Shown here piece after piece: positions 9,467 to 19,212 of a stretch of 64,000 nucleotides of DNA. Under the pieces are notes generated by a model. That model worked only from the letters and a program-made list of their open reading frames with translations, was not told where the DNA came from and searched no databases. The first letter of the stretch is position 1; each line of letters opens with the position of its first letter. The translations under genes were made by a program, and so were the position numbers. Source of the DNA: Bacillus cereus (GTDB lineage: Bacteria > Bacillota > Bacilli > Bacillales > Bacillaceae_G). Where the stretch lies: NCBI RefSeq assembly GCF_025917685.1, contig NZ_CP089518.1, positions 1,117,001 to 1,181,000 of the forward strand, given 5' to 3'.

Positions 9467-10366
9467 TTGCGTTTTGTAACGGCTAAGAAAGAAGAAAAGG
9501 TATTTGTAGGTATTGTGGATGAAGAGGAAGATAGAGTCTTACATTTAAGAGAAGCGCAAAGACAAAAAGGGGAAAAGGTTACGATCCCAATTACTATGTT
9601 AGAGTGTATTGAAAGAGGAAGTGAATGCCTTGAGAAGGTGTACGATATTGTAAATTGGGCGAAGGAAAATGCGGAAGCAGCGTATTATCCGTTAGCAGAA
9701 GTGAAAATATTAGCACCGATTCCAAGGCCGAGAAAAAATATTCTTTGTGTTGGAAAGAACTATCGTGAGCATGCGGTGGAAATGGGCGGAGTAGAGTCTA
9801 TCCCTGAAAATATAATGATCTTTACAAAAGCGCCAACAACAGTGATCGGAATTGATGAGCAAATTAATGGTCACCCTCATGCAACGAATGAACTGGACTA
9901 TGAAGGGGAGCTAGCAATCGTTATTGGTAAGCGAGGGAAACAAATAAAAATAGAAAAAGCTCTTGACCATGTTTTTGGATATACAGTTATAAATGATGTA
10001 ACTGCTCGGGATATTCAAAGGAAACATAAACAATTTTTCCTAGGGAAAAGTTTCGATACATTTTGTCCGATGGGACCGTATTTAATTCATAAATCGATGG
10101 TTAGAACGCCGAATGAATTACACATTGAAACGGTGGTAAATGGAGAAGTAAGGCAAACTTCAAATACGAGAGAAATGATTTTTTCAGTAGAAGAAATTAT
10201 TTCAACTATAAGTAAAGGCATGACATTAGAGCCAGGAGATATTATTGCAACAGGGACACCAGCTGGTGTTGGAAAAGGTTTTACACCACCGAAGTTTTTG
10301 CATGCTGGTGATGAAGTTGTTGTTACAGTAGAGGGAATTGGTACGCTTAGAAATATTGTGAAATAA
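9467..10366 (+). CDS. yisK: Fumarylacetoacetate hydrolase family protein YisK
   Basis: A 299-residue FAH-superfamily protein. The metal-binding carboxylates (D-Y-E-G-E-L and V-I-N-D) are visible near residues 146, 148 and 177. The start is set at the TTG at 9467 because GGAGAG lies 8 bases upstream and 'RFVTAK' aligns with the beginning of B. subtilis YisK; a GTG at 9458 is possible. From memory, YisK of B. subtilis has oxaloacetate decarboxylase activity and associates with Mbl. Synteny (gerP-yisI-yisK-yisL-yisN-asnO) supports orthology. Confidence 0.88.
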   Translation: MRFVTAKKEEKVFVGIVDEEEDRVLHLREAQRQKGEKVTIPITMLECIERGSECLEKVYDIVNWAKENAEAAYYPLAEVKILAPIPRPRKNILCVGKNYREHAVEMGGVESIPENIMIFTKAPTTVIGIDEQINGHPHATNELDYEGELAIVIGKRGKQIKIEKALDHVFGYTVINDVTARDIQRKHKQFFLGKSFDTFCPMGPYLIHKSMVRTPNELHIETVVNGEVRQTSNTREMIFSVEEIISTISKGMTLEPGDIIATGTPAGVGKGFTPPKFLHAGDEVVVTVEGIGTLRNIVK

Positions 10367-10370
10367 AAAA

Positions 10371-10397
10371 AGAGCTATCTTTTCATAAGATAGCTCT
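10371..10397. terminator. Bidirectional terminator yisK / small membrane gene
   Basis: 11-bp stem AGAGCTATCTT/AAGATAGCTCT with a 5-base loop, A-rich 5' flank and T-rich 3' flank, between two convergent genes. Confidence 0.8.
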
Positions 10398-10400
10398 TTC

Positions 10401-10685
10401 CTATGGTCGCGGATTAACAGAGTAATTTAAAATGGCAAAAATATACAATCTGATTAATGCTAAAGTGCAAATTCCAATTAGCATAACTGCAAGTGCGCTT
10501 CTTTCGCGGCCAAAACCGATAATTGTAAGGAAAACAGCAGTCCAAAATGATGTTTTTAGTAGTGTGAATGTATTAGGAGTTGAATAATGACTGAGTAACG
10601 TTGTAGATAATATGAAGCCGATGAATGTCATAGAAATAAAAATTGTAGCTAAATAGTTAATATGTTTACCGTATTTCAACAACAT
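10401..10685 (-). CDS. Hypothetical small membrane protein
   Basis: A 94-residue protein with three likely membrane segments (~13-32, ~46-58, ~66-88) and GGGGGT before the ATG. No family is recognised. It has its own terminator and is convergent with yisK. Conserved features such as catalytic residues are not apparent. Confidence 0.7.
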   Translation of the reverse strand: MLLKYGKHINYLATIFISMTFIGFILSTTLLSHYSTPNTFTLLKTSFWTAVFLTIIGFGRERSALAVMLIGICTLALIRLYIFAILNYSVNPRP

Positions 10686-10742
10686 ACAGTTACCCCCTTT
10701 TCTAAAAAGACGGAATATTCAATTTTATTTTACGGTAAATTA

Positions 10743-10783
10743 CTAAAAAAAGAAAGAGGTTGTCCTATATTTTAGGACAACCC
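10743..10783 (-). terminator. rocD terminator
   Basis: GGTTGTCCTA/TAGGACAACC stem (10758-10767 with 10773-10782); on the minus strand it is followed by a T-rich tract. It lies directly after the ornithine aminotransferase stop. Confidence 0.8.
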
Positions 10784-10791
10784 CACTATGA

Positions 10792-11982
10792 TTAAGATAG
10801 TACAGCTTTAATTTTTTGGAATGCCCACTCTAAATCTTCTTCAGAGATTACTAGAGGTGGTGCAATACGAATTACGTTTTCGTGTGTTTCTTTACATAAT
10901 AGACCAGCTGCTTTTAGTTGCTCACAGTAAGGACGAGCTGGCTCGTTTAATTCGATACCGATGAATAAACCTTTACCGCGAATGTCAGTAATCATTGGGT
11001 TATCAATTTCTCTTAATTGTCCAACTAGTTTTTCTCCTAATTGAAGAGAACGCTCTGTTAATTTTTCTTCTTCTAATACTTCAAGAGCTGCGATAGAAAC
11101 AGCACATGCAAGTGGGTTACCACCGAATGTAGAACCGTGAGAACCTGGCTCGAATACGCCTAAAATGTCGCTGTTTGCTGCAACACAAGAGATTGGGAAT
11201 ACACCGCCGCCAAGTGCTTTACCAAGTATGTACATGTCAGGAGTTACATTGTCCCAGTCGCAAGCAAATACTTTACCAGTACGGCCTAAGCCTGTTTGGA
11301 TTTCATCTGCTACGAATAAAACGTTTTCTTTTTTACATACTTCAAAAGCTTCTTTTAAGAAACCAGCTGGTGGAATGTTAATTCCTGCTTCACCTTGGAT
11401 TGGCTCTAAAATGAATGCAGCTGTATTTGGTGTAATCGCAGCTTTTAACGCTTCTAAATCACCGTAAGGAATTACAATAATGCCAGGAAGCATCGGACCG
11501 AAGCCACGCTTGTACTCTTCGTTTGATGACATAGAAACAGCACCCATTGTACGTCCGTGGAAGTTATCTTCACAAACGATGATTTCTGCACGGTTTGCCT
11601 CTACCTTTTTCACATCGTAAGCCCAGCGACGAGCTGTTTTAATTGCAGTTTCAACAGCTTCTGCGCCTGTATTCATAGGAAGTACCATATTTTTATTTGT
11701 TAGTTTCGCAACTTTTTCGTACCAAGGACCTAATTGATCGCTATGGAAAGCACGAGAAGTTAACGTAACTCGATTAGCTTGGTCAATTAAAGCGTTAATA
11801 ATTTTTGGATGACGATGACCTTGGTTTACTGCAGAATATGCACTTAGTAAGTCCATATAGCGGTTTCCTTCAGGATCTTCTACCCAAACGCCTTCTGCTT
11901 TAGAAATAACGATTGGAAGTGGATGGTAGTTATTTGCTCCGTATGTGTCTGTAAGTTCGATAATATCCTTAGTTTGAATCAT
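10792..11982 (-). CDS. rocD: Ornithine aminotransferase
   Basis: A 396-residue class III PLP aminotransferase. The Schiff-base lysine is K255 in LGKALGGG and the cofactor-binding aspartate is D226 in [12 protein letters not shown]. It converts ornithine and 2-oxoglutarate to glutamate-5-semialdehyde and glutamate in arginine catabolism and proline interconversion. Length and sequence are typical of RocD. A GGGGG ribosome site precedes the ATG. It stands as a single-gene unit here, inserted between yisK and yisL relative to B. subtilis; no RocR-type site was recognised. Confidence 0.95.
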   Translation of the reverse strand: MIQTKDIIELTDTYGANNYHPLPIVISKAEGVWVEDPEGNRYMDLLSAYSAVNQGHRHPKIINALIDQANRVTLTSRAFHSDQLGPWYEKVAKLTNKNMVLPMNTGAEAVETAIKTARRWAYDVKKVEANRAEIIVCEDNFHGRTMGAVSMSSNEEYKRGFGPMLPGIIVIPYGDLEALKAAITPNTAAFILEPIQGEAGINIPPAGFLKEAFEVCKKENVLFVADEIQTGLGRTGKVFACDWDNVTPDMYILGKALGGGVFPISCVAANSDILGVFEPGSHGSTFGGNPLACAVSIAALEVLEEEKLTERSLQLGEKLVGQLREIDNPMITDIRGKGLFIGIELNEPARPYCEQLKAAGLLCKETHENVIRIAPPLVISEEDLEWAFQKIKAVLS

Positions 11983-12111
11983 GATTGTTCCCCCTTTTGT
12001 TATTACAAGAAGTTTGTAAATACTCTAAATATTATAGCATTTAAATGTAAAAAAGCGAAACATTTCCTGAAAATAAATGAACATGTTATCATATAGAGTG
12101 AAAAAGTGTGA

Positions 12112-12498
<387 letters not shown>

Positions 12499-12507
12499 TT
12501 ACAAATA

Positions 12508-12550
12508 AAACCACCTTATCTCTCGAATATTTGGGAGATAAGGTGGTTTT
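12508..12550 (+). terminator. yisL terminator
   Basis: AAACCACCTTATCTC pairs with GAGATAAGGTGGTTT (12508-12522 with 12535-12549) and is T-flanked. It immediately precedes a bcr-like repeat. Confidence 0.85.
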
Positions 12551-12553
12551 TAT

Positions 12554-12630
12554 TTTATCCCGTAAACACCCGATTGTTGCGGGCTGATAATCAGTGGGGG
12601 ATGCCCCTACTGATTAAAGTTTCACTTTAT
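12554..12630. repeat. bcr-like short interspersed repeat, copy A
   Basis: A 77-bp element bounded by TTTAT at both ends. It contains a CCCG...CGGG hairpin, then a second hairpin (AATCAGTGGGG.. / ..CCCCTACTGATT) and the right end AAAGTTTCACTTTAT. Related copies occur at 28147, 62150 and 62348. The right TTTAT supplies the TAA stop codon of yisN on the minus strand. It resembles B. cereus-group bcr repeats, which I recall as flanked by TTTAT target duplications. Confidence 0.7.
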
Positions 12631-13181
12631 GTCGCATCGATATGCAACTCTTCTCCATTTACTTTCGTAAAACGGAACATATTTTTATTTGAAGCAGAGT
12701 GACGAACAAAATGGTGTTGCAGTGTACAAATCATCTCTTCATTATCGAATAAAAGAATATTTACACCTTCGCATGCTTCTTCTTTTGGCAAGAAGGATAA
12801 ATAATTATGACAATACATGCAATCATATAAAGAGTAATGAAGGGATTGTAATGCCTCAGTTAATAATGTAAAGACAGAGTCAGGTAACTCCTCAAGCCAT
12901 TCATTATAGCTAAGAAGTAATTTTTTTCGAATTCGTATCATTTCCCCGTTTTGCAAATGATGCTGTTCGTTGGCGATTTGTAATACATCTTGTTCATAGA
13001 AACGGGCTGGTAGCCAATTGTTGTTATACAAAAGTTCAAATCCATCTTGGATAATATCTTCTAATAAAAATGCTTCATCATTTTCATCATCAAAGAATAC
13101 CCACTCATTGTTTATATATTCTACATTACCGACTGTATGAGCGCGCGGCTGGTTATACAAAATATGTTTGCGTTGTAACAT
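12627..13181 (-). CDS. yisN: DUF2777 family protein YisN
   Basis: A 184-residue protein with GGAG before the ATG. Sequence features ('LYDCMYCHNYLSFLPK', acidic N-terminal half) and its place upstream of and divergent from asnO match the DUF2777/YisN family of bacilli. No catalytic motif is recognised; a C-x2-C-H pair could bind metal. The stop codon lies in the terminal TTTAT of a bcr-like repeat, so the native C-terminus may have been altered by insertion. Confidence 0.8.
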   Translation of the reverse strand: MLQRKHILYNQPRAHTVGNVEYINNEWVFFDDENDEAFLLEDIIQDGFELLYNNNWLPARFYEQDVLQIANEQHHLQNGEMIRIRKKLLLSYNEWLEELPDSVFTLLTEALQSLHYSLYDCMYCHNYLSFLPKEEACEGVNILLFDNEEMICTLQHHFVRHSASNKNMFRFTKVNGEELHIDAT

Positions 13182-13251
13182 AGTTCATTTCTCCTTTTAT
13201 AGAAATAGTTATTCTTGTTATGGACAGTTCGTACGTCCTTTATAACTAGAC

Positions 13252-13279
13252 ACACCTAAAGAGAGGTGGGCATACAATA
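13252..13279 (+). promoter_or_regulatory. Possible mother-cell sigma (E/K) promoter for asnO
   Basis: CATACAATA (13271-13279) matches sigma-E/K -10 elements, with an AC pair 17 bases upstream, about 145 bases before asnO. AsnO is sporulation-associated in B. subtilis. The -35 is weak, so this is tentative. Confidence 0.4.
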
Positions 13280-13423
13280 AAACACGCTTTACACTGTGAA
13301 ACTGCTATTCCATATATGAATAGTTAGTTATCGTCAAGTTTGTTGTTTTTATGTATCCGCACTCATAGGGTGGGGATTACTGCACGTTCAGAAACAGATA
13401 TTAGATTAGGAAGGATGATTCTT

Positions 13424-15271
13424 ATGTGCGGGATTACAGGATGGGTAGATTATAAACGCTCATTAGAAGGAGAAAGAGACGTCGTTACGAAGATGGCTGA
13501 GACGTTAGCGAAGCGTGGTCCGGATGATAATAAAGTTTGGATAAAAGGAAATGTCGCATTTGGGCATAAACGGTTAATCGTTGTAGATCCTGAAGGTGGT
13601 AAACAGCCGATGACTTGTTTAAAAGATGAAACGAATTATGCCATTTGCTATAACGGCGAACTGTATAATACAGAAGACATTCGGAAGGAGCTGTTAAGAA
13701 GAGGGTACACATTCAAGGGTCATTCTGATACGGAAGTATTATTAGCTTCTTATATCGAATGGAAAGAAGAATGTGTCGATCATTTAAACGGTATATATGC
13801 GTTTGCAGTATGGGATGAACAGAAAGAACAAGTGTTTATTGCAAGAGATCGATTAGGTGTAAAGCCGCTTTTTTATAAATATGATAGTGGACGATTATTA
13901 TTTGGTTCAGAGTTAAAAGCGATACTGGTGCATCCAGAGGTGAAGGCGGAAGTAACGTTAGAAGGATTATCAGAAATATTAGGTCTTGGACCATCTCGAA
14001 CGCCTGGTCACGGCATTTATGCTGGTATTAAAGAACTGCGTCCGGGTCATGCGATGACTTTCTCAAAAGACGGTTTATGCATATGGAGATATTGGAATGT
14101 GGAAAGTAAAAAACATGAAGATTCATTTGAAGAAACCGTAGAAAAGACACGTTTTTTATTACAAGATGCGATTACGAGACAATTAGTTTCTGACGTACCG
14201 TTATGCACATTTTTATCGGGTGGTGTAGATTCAAGTGCTATAACAGCAATTGCCGCAAAAGAATATGAAAGATCAGGGAAAGGTCAATTACACACGTATT
14301 CTATTGACTATGAAGATAATGAAAAATACTTTAAAGCGAATGCATTTCAGCCTAATTCAGATACTCCATTTATTAACTTAATGACTGAGACATTTCAAAC
14401 AATCCACCACCGTTGTGTCATTTCAAATGAACAACTAGCACAGTATTTAACAGAAGCAGTGCTCGTTCGTGATTTGCCAGGTATGGCAGATATTGATTCG
14501 TCATTATTATGGTTTTGTCGTGAAATTAAACAAGATTTTGTCGTCGGTTTATCTGGGGAATGTGCAGATGAAATATTTGGGGGGTACCCGTGGTTTTATA
14601 GAGAAGATGATTTACAATCAAGTGCATTCCCATGGATGCGCTCTACAGAGGCGCGTGAACAACTTCTAAAGAAAGAATGGAGAAGTAAACTAAATTTACA
14701 ACAATATGTACAGCAGCGTTATGAAGAATCTATTCAAGAAGTTCCTATTTTAGAGGGAGAAAGCCCACTAGAAGCGAAGAGACGGCAACTATTTTATTTA
14801 AATATGGTATGGTTTATGACAACATTATTAGACAGAAAAGACCGTATGAGTATGGGTGCAAGCTTAGAAGTACGCGTTCCATTTGCTGATCACCGACTTG
14901 TCGAATATGCGTGGAATATTCCTTGGGAAATGAAAATGTATAAAAACCGCGAAAAAGGTCTATTGCGTAAAGCGTTAGAAGGATTGCTTCCAAATGACAT
15001 CTTATATAGAAAGAAGAGTCCATATCCGAAAACGCATAATCCACACTATACGAAAGCAGTCACAGTATGGCTACAAGATTTATTAACAGATAAAGGATCA
15101 ATTTTACACGAACTATTTGATAAACAGCAGCTAAGCGGATTAATTGAATCAGGTGGCAGTGCATTTCAATCGCCTTGGTTCGGTCAATTAATGACTGGGC
15201 CTCAGCTTTTAGCTCATTTAGCGCAAATTCATGTTTGGTTTAAAGAGTATGGGGTGAATATTAAGGAATAG
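13424..15271 (+). CDS. asnO: Asparagine synthetase (glutamine-hydrolysing), AsnO-type
   Basis: 615 residues from the ATG at 13424 (GGAAGG upstream). The glutaminase nucleophile Cys2 is exposed by this start (MCGITGW), whereas the longer frame from 13340 would bury it. The class II glutamine amidotransferase domain is at ~2-200 and the ATP-pyrophosphatase synthetase domain follows, with the SGGVDSS P-loop near residue 265. It converts aspartate, glutamine and ATP to asparagine. The neighbouring yis genes identify it as the AsnO paralogue, sporulation-linked in B. subtilis. Confidence 0.93.
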   Translation: MCGITGWVDYKRSLEGERDVVTKMAETLAKRGPDDNKVWIKGNVAFGHKRLIVVDPEGGKQPMTCLKDETNYAICYNGELYNTEDIRKELLRRGYTFKGHSDTEVLLASYIEWKEECVDHLNGIYAFAVWDEQKEQVFIARDRLGVKPLFYKYDSGRLLFGSELKAILVHPEVKAEVTLEGLSEILGLGPSRTPGHGIYAGIKELRPGHAMTFSKDGLCIWRYWNVESKKHEDSFEETVEKTRFLLQDAITRQLVSDVPLCTFLSGGVDSSAITAIAAKEYERSGKGQLHTYSIDYEDNEKYFKANAFQPNSDTPFINLMTETFQTIHHRCVISNEQLAQYLTEAVLVRDLPGMADIDSSLLWFCREIKQDFVVGLSGECADEIFGGYPWFYREDDLQSSAFPWMRSTEAREQLLKKEWRSKLNLQQYVQQRYEESIQEVPILEGESPLEAKRRQLFYLNMVWFMTTLLDRKDRMSMGASLEVRVPFADHRLVEYAWNIPWEMKMYKNREKGLLRKALEGLLPNDILYRKKSPYPKTHNPHYTKAVTVWLQDLLTDKGSILHELFDKQQLSGLIESGGSAFQSPWFGQLMTGPQLLAHLAQIHVWFKEYGVNIKE

Positions 15272-15276
15272 TAAGA

Positions 15277-15311
15277 GGCGGCTTGCATGTTGTGTAAGCC
15301 GCCTTTTTTTC
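15277..15311. terminator. asnO terminator
   Basis: GGCGGCTT/AAGCCGCC stem with an 11-base loop followed by T7. The convergent phosphatase gene ends at 15311 and may share it. Confidence 0.85.
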
Positions 15312-17869
15312 TATTTCACTTGAATATAAACATATCTATTGTATTTTCCATCACCTGTTGTTGCGGTTAAGACAACACGTCCGGGTTTTAAAGCTTTCAC
15401 ATGAGTTGTATCATTTTGGATTTCCAGGGCAATGATGTTTGTGTCACTACTTTTCCAAACTGTCTTTTGATTTGTTGCATTTTCAGGAAGAACGGAGGCA
15501 GATACAAGTTTTTCATCTCCTTGATTTAGCTCAAAAGATCGTTCGTCTACTTTGATACCTGTAACGGGCACGTGATTTGGTTCGACAGTTACTTTACATG
15601 TTGCTACATATTCGCCAGTAGCAGTTGTTGCAGTGATAGTTGTAGTACCAGTTTGTACAGCATGGATACTTGCTTTTTCATCCGTTGCTTGTATTGTTGC
15701 TACATTTGGATTATCGCTTTTCCAAATTAACTTTTTATTTGTAACGTTTGGGGTAATCTTCGCAACAAGTTCAAAGGTTTCTCTTTCTTTTAAAGAGTGT
15801 TCGGATTGATTAAGTGTAAGGTTAGTAGGGAACGTTTCAAGTAATTTCTCAGGTGTTTTTGCGTCCCAAGTCATAGGTTTATTCGAGCGCAGTGCTTGTG
15901 CTACAACTGCCGCTGTATCCATATTCGTCATAGAAGTTGTAATAGAGGATTTTGCTAGAATTCCAGGGCCGTTTGCCGCCCAAAAAATTGTCTTTTCTTC
16001 AGGAGATTCTCCGCCATGTCCATATCCTTTTCCTCCGTGGTCCGTTGTCATAATAATGAGGCTATCTTCTAATAAACCAGCGTCACGAATTGCATCTAAT
16101 ACAACCCCTACATTTTTATCTGTTTTTTCAATTTGTTGCATATATGCGGGGCTACCGTAGCCTTTAGAATGACCAGCACCATCAATATCGTCAAAATGAA
16201 TGAATGTGATCGCAGTATCTTTTCCTTCGGTTTTAATGTAATTTGAGATTTTTGGTGCTAATTGGTCATCCGGGACAGACTCTAAGTGAGCGCCTACAGA
16301 TTGTTCGATAATCCCTTTATTAATCGGACTCCATCCAGCGAATGAGGCTATTTTTGCGTATGGTCGTTCTTGTTTTAGTACTTTCATAAAGGATGGATAA
16401 GGTGAGTTTTCAGGGAATGCTACTGACCCTGCGACTGTATTATCAAGTTTGGTTTTATCAGGTGTTACACCATGTATGATGCCACCCCAGTTTTGAGCGC
16501 TAATCGTTGGTGAAAGAGCTTGCGCATTATAAGTGCTGGCACCGTTAGCGATAAAATTTTTAATATTAGGGGCAGTAGCATCTTTAACAGCGATACCGGC
16601 TCCATCTAACCCGATAATAAAGACATGTTTGTATGGGTAGTTTGTAGATTGTTTTAGCCGCTCTTGAAGAGGAAGCATGTCCTTTTCGTCAATTTTTCCA
16701 TCTTCATTTAAATCCGCATGCTTAATTTCATCCCAGTTTTGACTATTTATATCTGATCCGGTGTATTGTTTTATAAAGTTTAAATCGTCTTGTTTAAGTA
16801 AACCATCACGTGTTATATCTAAAGAATTTCCAACAGTTAGTTCTGCAGTAGCGGCTTTTTTTCCATCTTCAGAAATGGCTTGAATTGTCGTTTTCCCAAT
16901 GCCTTTTCCAATTACTTTGACTCTTTCATCTGTCGCTTCAATGTCTGCGATGCTTTTATCACTACTTGTCCAAGTAACTTTTTTATTTGTTGCATCGGAA
17001 GGTTGGATATTGGATTGTAAATAGGTGTAACCATCAATATTTAAATGAAGGGTTGGTTGATCAATGGAGATGTCAGTAACAGCAATTGGTGGAGCGGATT
17101 GATACATCTTTTGAACATCTGCAGCTGTTACTGCTTTTCTTAGAATAGATACTTCATCTAGTGTTGCGTCAAAGTTGTTTCCAAATAAAGTTCCTTTGCC
17201 ATCAACTCCAATTTTTGTTGTGTAATTTGTATCGATTGTACCTTTCATTTTACTAATATCAATTTGTTGTTCTAGCTTTCCGTCTTTATAAATAGTTGCA
17301 TATCCATCGCGGTCATGAGAAATCGTAATGTGATGCCAAACATTATCAGCGATATTTGGAATAGAGGCATCTATGCGAGAGCTACCAGAAGTTTTGAAAT
17401 TCCAAAGGAGGGCCTTGTCCTTTAACCCAATAAACCACCCTAAGTTTCCACCGCTATTCCAATCTTTATTTGAAATGATAGCTGGATCAGCATTTACCCC
17501 GGAAGATTTTACCCAAAAGGCTACTGTGAAATCTGTACTTTCTCCAAATTTTAATTGCGAAGTGTCTCCTAAGTCGATATAAGAAGCGGTTTTTTGTGAT
17601 ATTGCTTTAAACTTGAGAGCCTTATTTATGCGTCCATCTGTAAATAAAGGATTACCATTTTTATACGAAATGATGTGATTGGACGCGGAACTATCATTTA
17701 GATTTTCCTCGAACGAAAGTTTCATAACCTCGTCAGTGAGTTTTTCTTGTTGCATTTGTATTGCTGGGGTGGGTGCAGCTAAAACGTTAAATGGAAGTGT
17801 CGTGGATAGGATCGTACTCATGGAAAGTGTAGAAATCAATGCTGCTTTTTTTATAAAAGGTTGTGTCAT
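15311..17869 (-). CDS. Secreted multidomain phosphatase/phosphodiesterase with LamG, dockerin-like and Ig-like domains
   Basis: An 852-residue exported protein (signal peptide ~1-32, AGGAGG before the ATG). Domain order: LamG/concanavalin-like ~48-258; Ig-like Big2 ~262-345; dockerin/EF-hand-like pair ~350-405 (DxNxDGxID near 387); alkaline phosphatase/type I phosphodiesterase core ~414-680; two more Big2 domains ~685-852. Metal and nucleophile candidates are D422, T455, D563, H567, D610, H611 and H618. It probably hydrolyses phosphomono- or diesters outside the cell, bound to a polysaccharide through LamG or Big2. No sortase motif is present. The exact substrate is unknown. Confidence 0.82.
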   Translation of the reverse strand: MTQPFIKKAALISTLSMSTILSTTLPFNVLAAPTPAIQMQQEKLTDEVMKLSFEENLNDSSASNHIISYKNGNPLFTDGRINKALKFKAISQKTASYIDLGDTSQLKFGESTDFTVAFWVKSSGVNADPAIISNKDWNSGGNLGWFIGLKDKALLWNFKTSGSSRIDASIPNIADNVWHHITISHDRDGYATIYKDGKLEQQIDISKMKGTIDTNYTTKIGVDGKGTLFGNNFDATLDEVSILRKAVTAADVQKMYQSAPPIAVTDISIDQPTLHLNIDGYTYLQSNIQPSDATNKKVTWTSSDKSIADIEATDERVKVIGKGIGKTTIQAISEDGKKAATAELTVGNSLDITRDGLLKQDDLNFIKQYTGSDINSQNWDEIKHADLNEDGKIDEKDMLPLQERLKQSTNYPYKHVFIIGLDGAGIAVKDATAPNIKNFIANGASTYNAQALSPTISAQNWGGIIHGVTPDKTKLDNTVAGSVAFPENSPYPSFMKVLKQERPYAKIASFAGWSPINKGIIEQSVGAHLESVPDDQLAPKISNYIKTEGKDTAITFIHFDDIDGAGHSKGYGSPAYMQQIEKTDKNVGVVLDAIRDAGLLEDSLIIMTTDHGGKGYGHGGESPEEKTIFWAANGPGILAKSSITTSMTNMDTAAVVAQALRSNKPMTWDAKTPEKLLETFPTNLTLNQSEHSLKERETFELVAKITPNVTNKKLIWKSDNPNVATIQATDEKASIHAVQTGTTTITATTATGEYVATCKVTVEPNHVPVTGIKVDERSFELNQGDEKLVSASVLPENATNQKTVWKSSDTNIIALEIQNDTTHVKALKPGRVVLTATTGDGKYNRYVYIQVK

Positions 17870-17899
17870 TTTAAATCCTCCTTATATGCTTCTTTAATT

Positions 17900-17917
17900 A
17901 GAATTCGACGGAATTCT
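17900..17917. promoter_or_regulatory. Inverted repeat upstream of the secreted phosphatase gene
   Basis: AGAATTC-GACG-GAATTCT, a perfect 7-4-7 inverted repeat 31 bases before the phosphatase start. It could be an operator or mRNA hairpin. The rest of 17870-18110 is AT-rich with nothing else recognised. Confidence 0.3.
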
Positions 17918-18110
17918 GTTTTCTTTTCTAAGATAAATAGTAAAGTACAAATTTTGAGGAATTATAACCAGAATATTGAGATTTTTTTAAGGTGTTGTGA
18001 AGTTCCACAGTAATTAAGAAGAATACAAAAATATGACAAATAATATTAAATGAATTGTCATATAAAATTCGAAATCATATTAGAAATAGTACTTATTTAG
18101 AATAATTATT

Positions 18111-18139
18111 TTGACGTACTTATTATTACTTGTTATAAT
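18111..18139 (+). promoter_or_regulatory. Strong sigma-A promoter of hemH
   Basis: TTGACG (18111-18116), a 17-base spacer, then TATAAT (18134-18139) with an extended TGn element. About 57 bases upstream of the hemH start. Confidence 0.8.
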
Positions 18140-18156
18140 TGGAAACAAATGTTCTT

Positions 18157-18175
18157 GAAAAAGATTCTCATTTGC
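18157..18175 (+). promoter_or_regulatory. Fur-box-like operator before hemH
   Basis: GAAAAAGATTCTCATTTGC matches 14 of 19 positions of the Fur consensus GATAATGATTATCATTATC. It lies just downstream of the predicted transcription start, where binding would repress. The match is good but imperfect. Confidence 0.55.
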
Positions 18176-18195
18176 GAAGTTGAGGTGTTATATAG

Positions 18196-19155
18196 ATGAA
18201 AAAGAAAAAAATAGGTTTACTCGTAATGGCGTATGGAACGCCAGAATCATTAGATGATGTAGAGGCGTATTATACACATATCCGTCACGGGCGTAAGCCG
18301 TCTGAAGAAGCGCTTCAAGATTTAATCGGGCGCTATAAAGCGATTGGCGGAATTTCACCACTTGCAAAAATAACGAAAGAGCAGGCGCATAAATTAACAG
18401 ATTCATTGAATAAAATGTATACAGAGTATGAATTTGTTTGTTACTTAGGTTTAAAACATATTACTCCGTTTATTGAAGATGCAGTAGAAGAGATGAAGAA
18501 AGATGGAATTGAGCAGGCGATTAGTATCGTATTAGCACCGCACTATTCTACATTTAGTATTCAAGCGTATAATGACCGTGCAATTCGCCTATCAAAAGAA
18601 ATAGGTGGGCCTGTTATTGAACCGATTGAGCAATGGTACGATGAACCGAAGTTTATTTCTTATTGGGCAAATCAAATTGAAGAAACGTTTACTAACATTG
18701 TAGATAAAGAGAAGGCAATTGTTATTTTCTCTGCACATAGTTTACCGGAGAAAATTATTGCTGAGGGAGACCCTTACGTAGAGCAATTACAGCGGACAGC
18801 GGATTTAATTGCGGCAGAAGCCGGTATAAAGCATTATACAACGGGTTGGCAAAGCGCTGGAAATACACCAGATCCATGGATTGGGCCAGATGTGCAAGAT
18901 TTAACGAGAGATTTATATGAAGAACATGGTTATGAGTCTTTCGTATATTGTCCAGTTGGCTTTGTGGCAGAGCATTTAGAAGTTTTATATGACAACGATT
19001 ATGAATGTAAAGTTGTAACTGATGAATTAAATGCCGCATATTTTAGACCAAATATGCCTAATTCACAATCTGTATTTATTGATTGCTTAGCTGAAATTGT
19101 TTCCAAAAAAATGAAGGAAATAGTTGACAAGGATTTATTTTTGAATAATAATTAG
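18196..19155 (+). CDS. hemH: Ferrochelatase (coproporphyrin ferrochelatase)
   Basis: A 319-residue ferrochelatase. The catalytic H181 (FSAHSLPEK) and E262 ([10 protein letters not shown]) correspond to H183 and E264 of the B. subtilis enzyme. It inserts Fe2+ into the porphyrin; in Firmicutes the substrate is coproporphyrin III. It lies directly upstream of a heme catalase, which it would supply with cofactor, and is not with other hem genes, so it is probably a second, stress- or iron-linked copy. The Fur-like site supports iron control. Its 3' end contains the catalase promoter. Confidence 0.94.
   Translation: MKKKKIGLLVMAYGTPESLDDVEAYYTHIRHGRKPSEEALQDLIGRYKAIGGISPLAKITKEQAHKLTDSLNKMYTEYEFVCYLGLKHITPFIEDAVEEMKKDGIEQAISIVLAPHYSTFSIQAYNDRAIRLSKEIGGPVIEPIEQWYDEPKFISYWANQIEETFTNIVDKEKAIVIFSAHSLPEKIIAEGDPYVEQLQRTADLIAAEAGIKHYTTGWQSAGNTPDPWIGPDVQDLTRDLYEEHGYESFVYCPVGFVAEHLEVLYDNDYECKVVTDELNAAYFRPNMPNSQSVFIDCLAEIVSKKMKEIVDKDLFLNNN
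19124..19151 (+). promoter_or_regulatory. Catalase promoter inside the 3' end of hemH
   Basis: TTGACA (19124-19129), then TAATAA (19146-19151) after 16 bases. It lies within the last codons of hemH and just upstream of the PerR-like box. Confidence 0.55.
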
Positions 19156-19156
19156 T

Positions 19157-19171
19157 TTATAATAATTTTAA
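19157..19171 (+). promoter_or_regulatory. PerR box upstream of catalase
   Basis: TTATAATAATTTTAA matches the PerR consensus TTATAATnATTATAA at 13 of 14 defined positions. It lies at the predicted transcription start of the catalase gene. PerR control of katA is established in B. subtilis. Confidence 0.8.
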
Positions 19172-19212
19172 ATAAATAATAATTACTATGAGAGAAAGAG
19201 GAGGATCCCCCC

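Noticed and set aside
13340..13423. N-terminal extension of asparagine synthetase
   Set aside because: The amidotransferase needs Cys2 as N-terminal nucleophile after Met removal; the ATG at 13424 with GGAAGG provides it.
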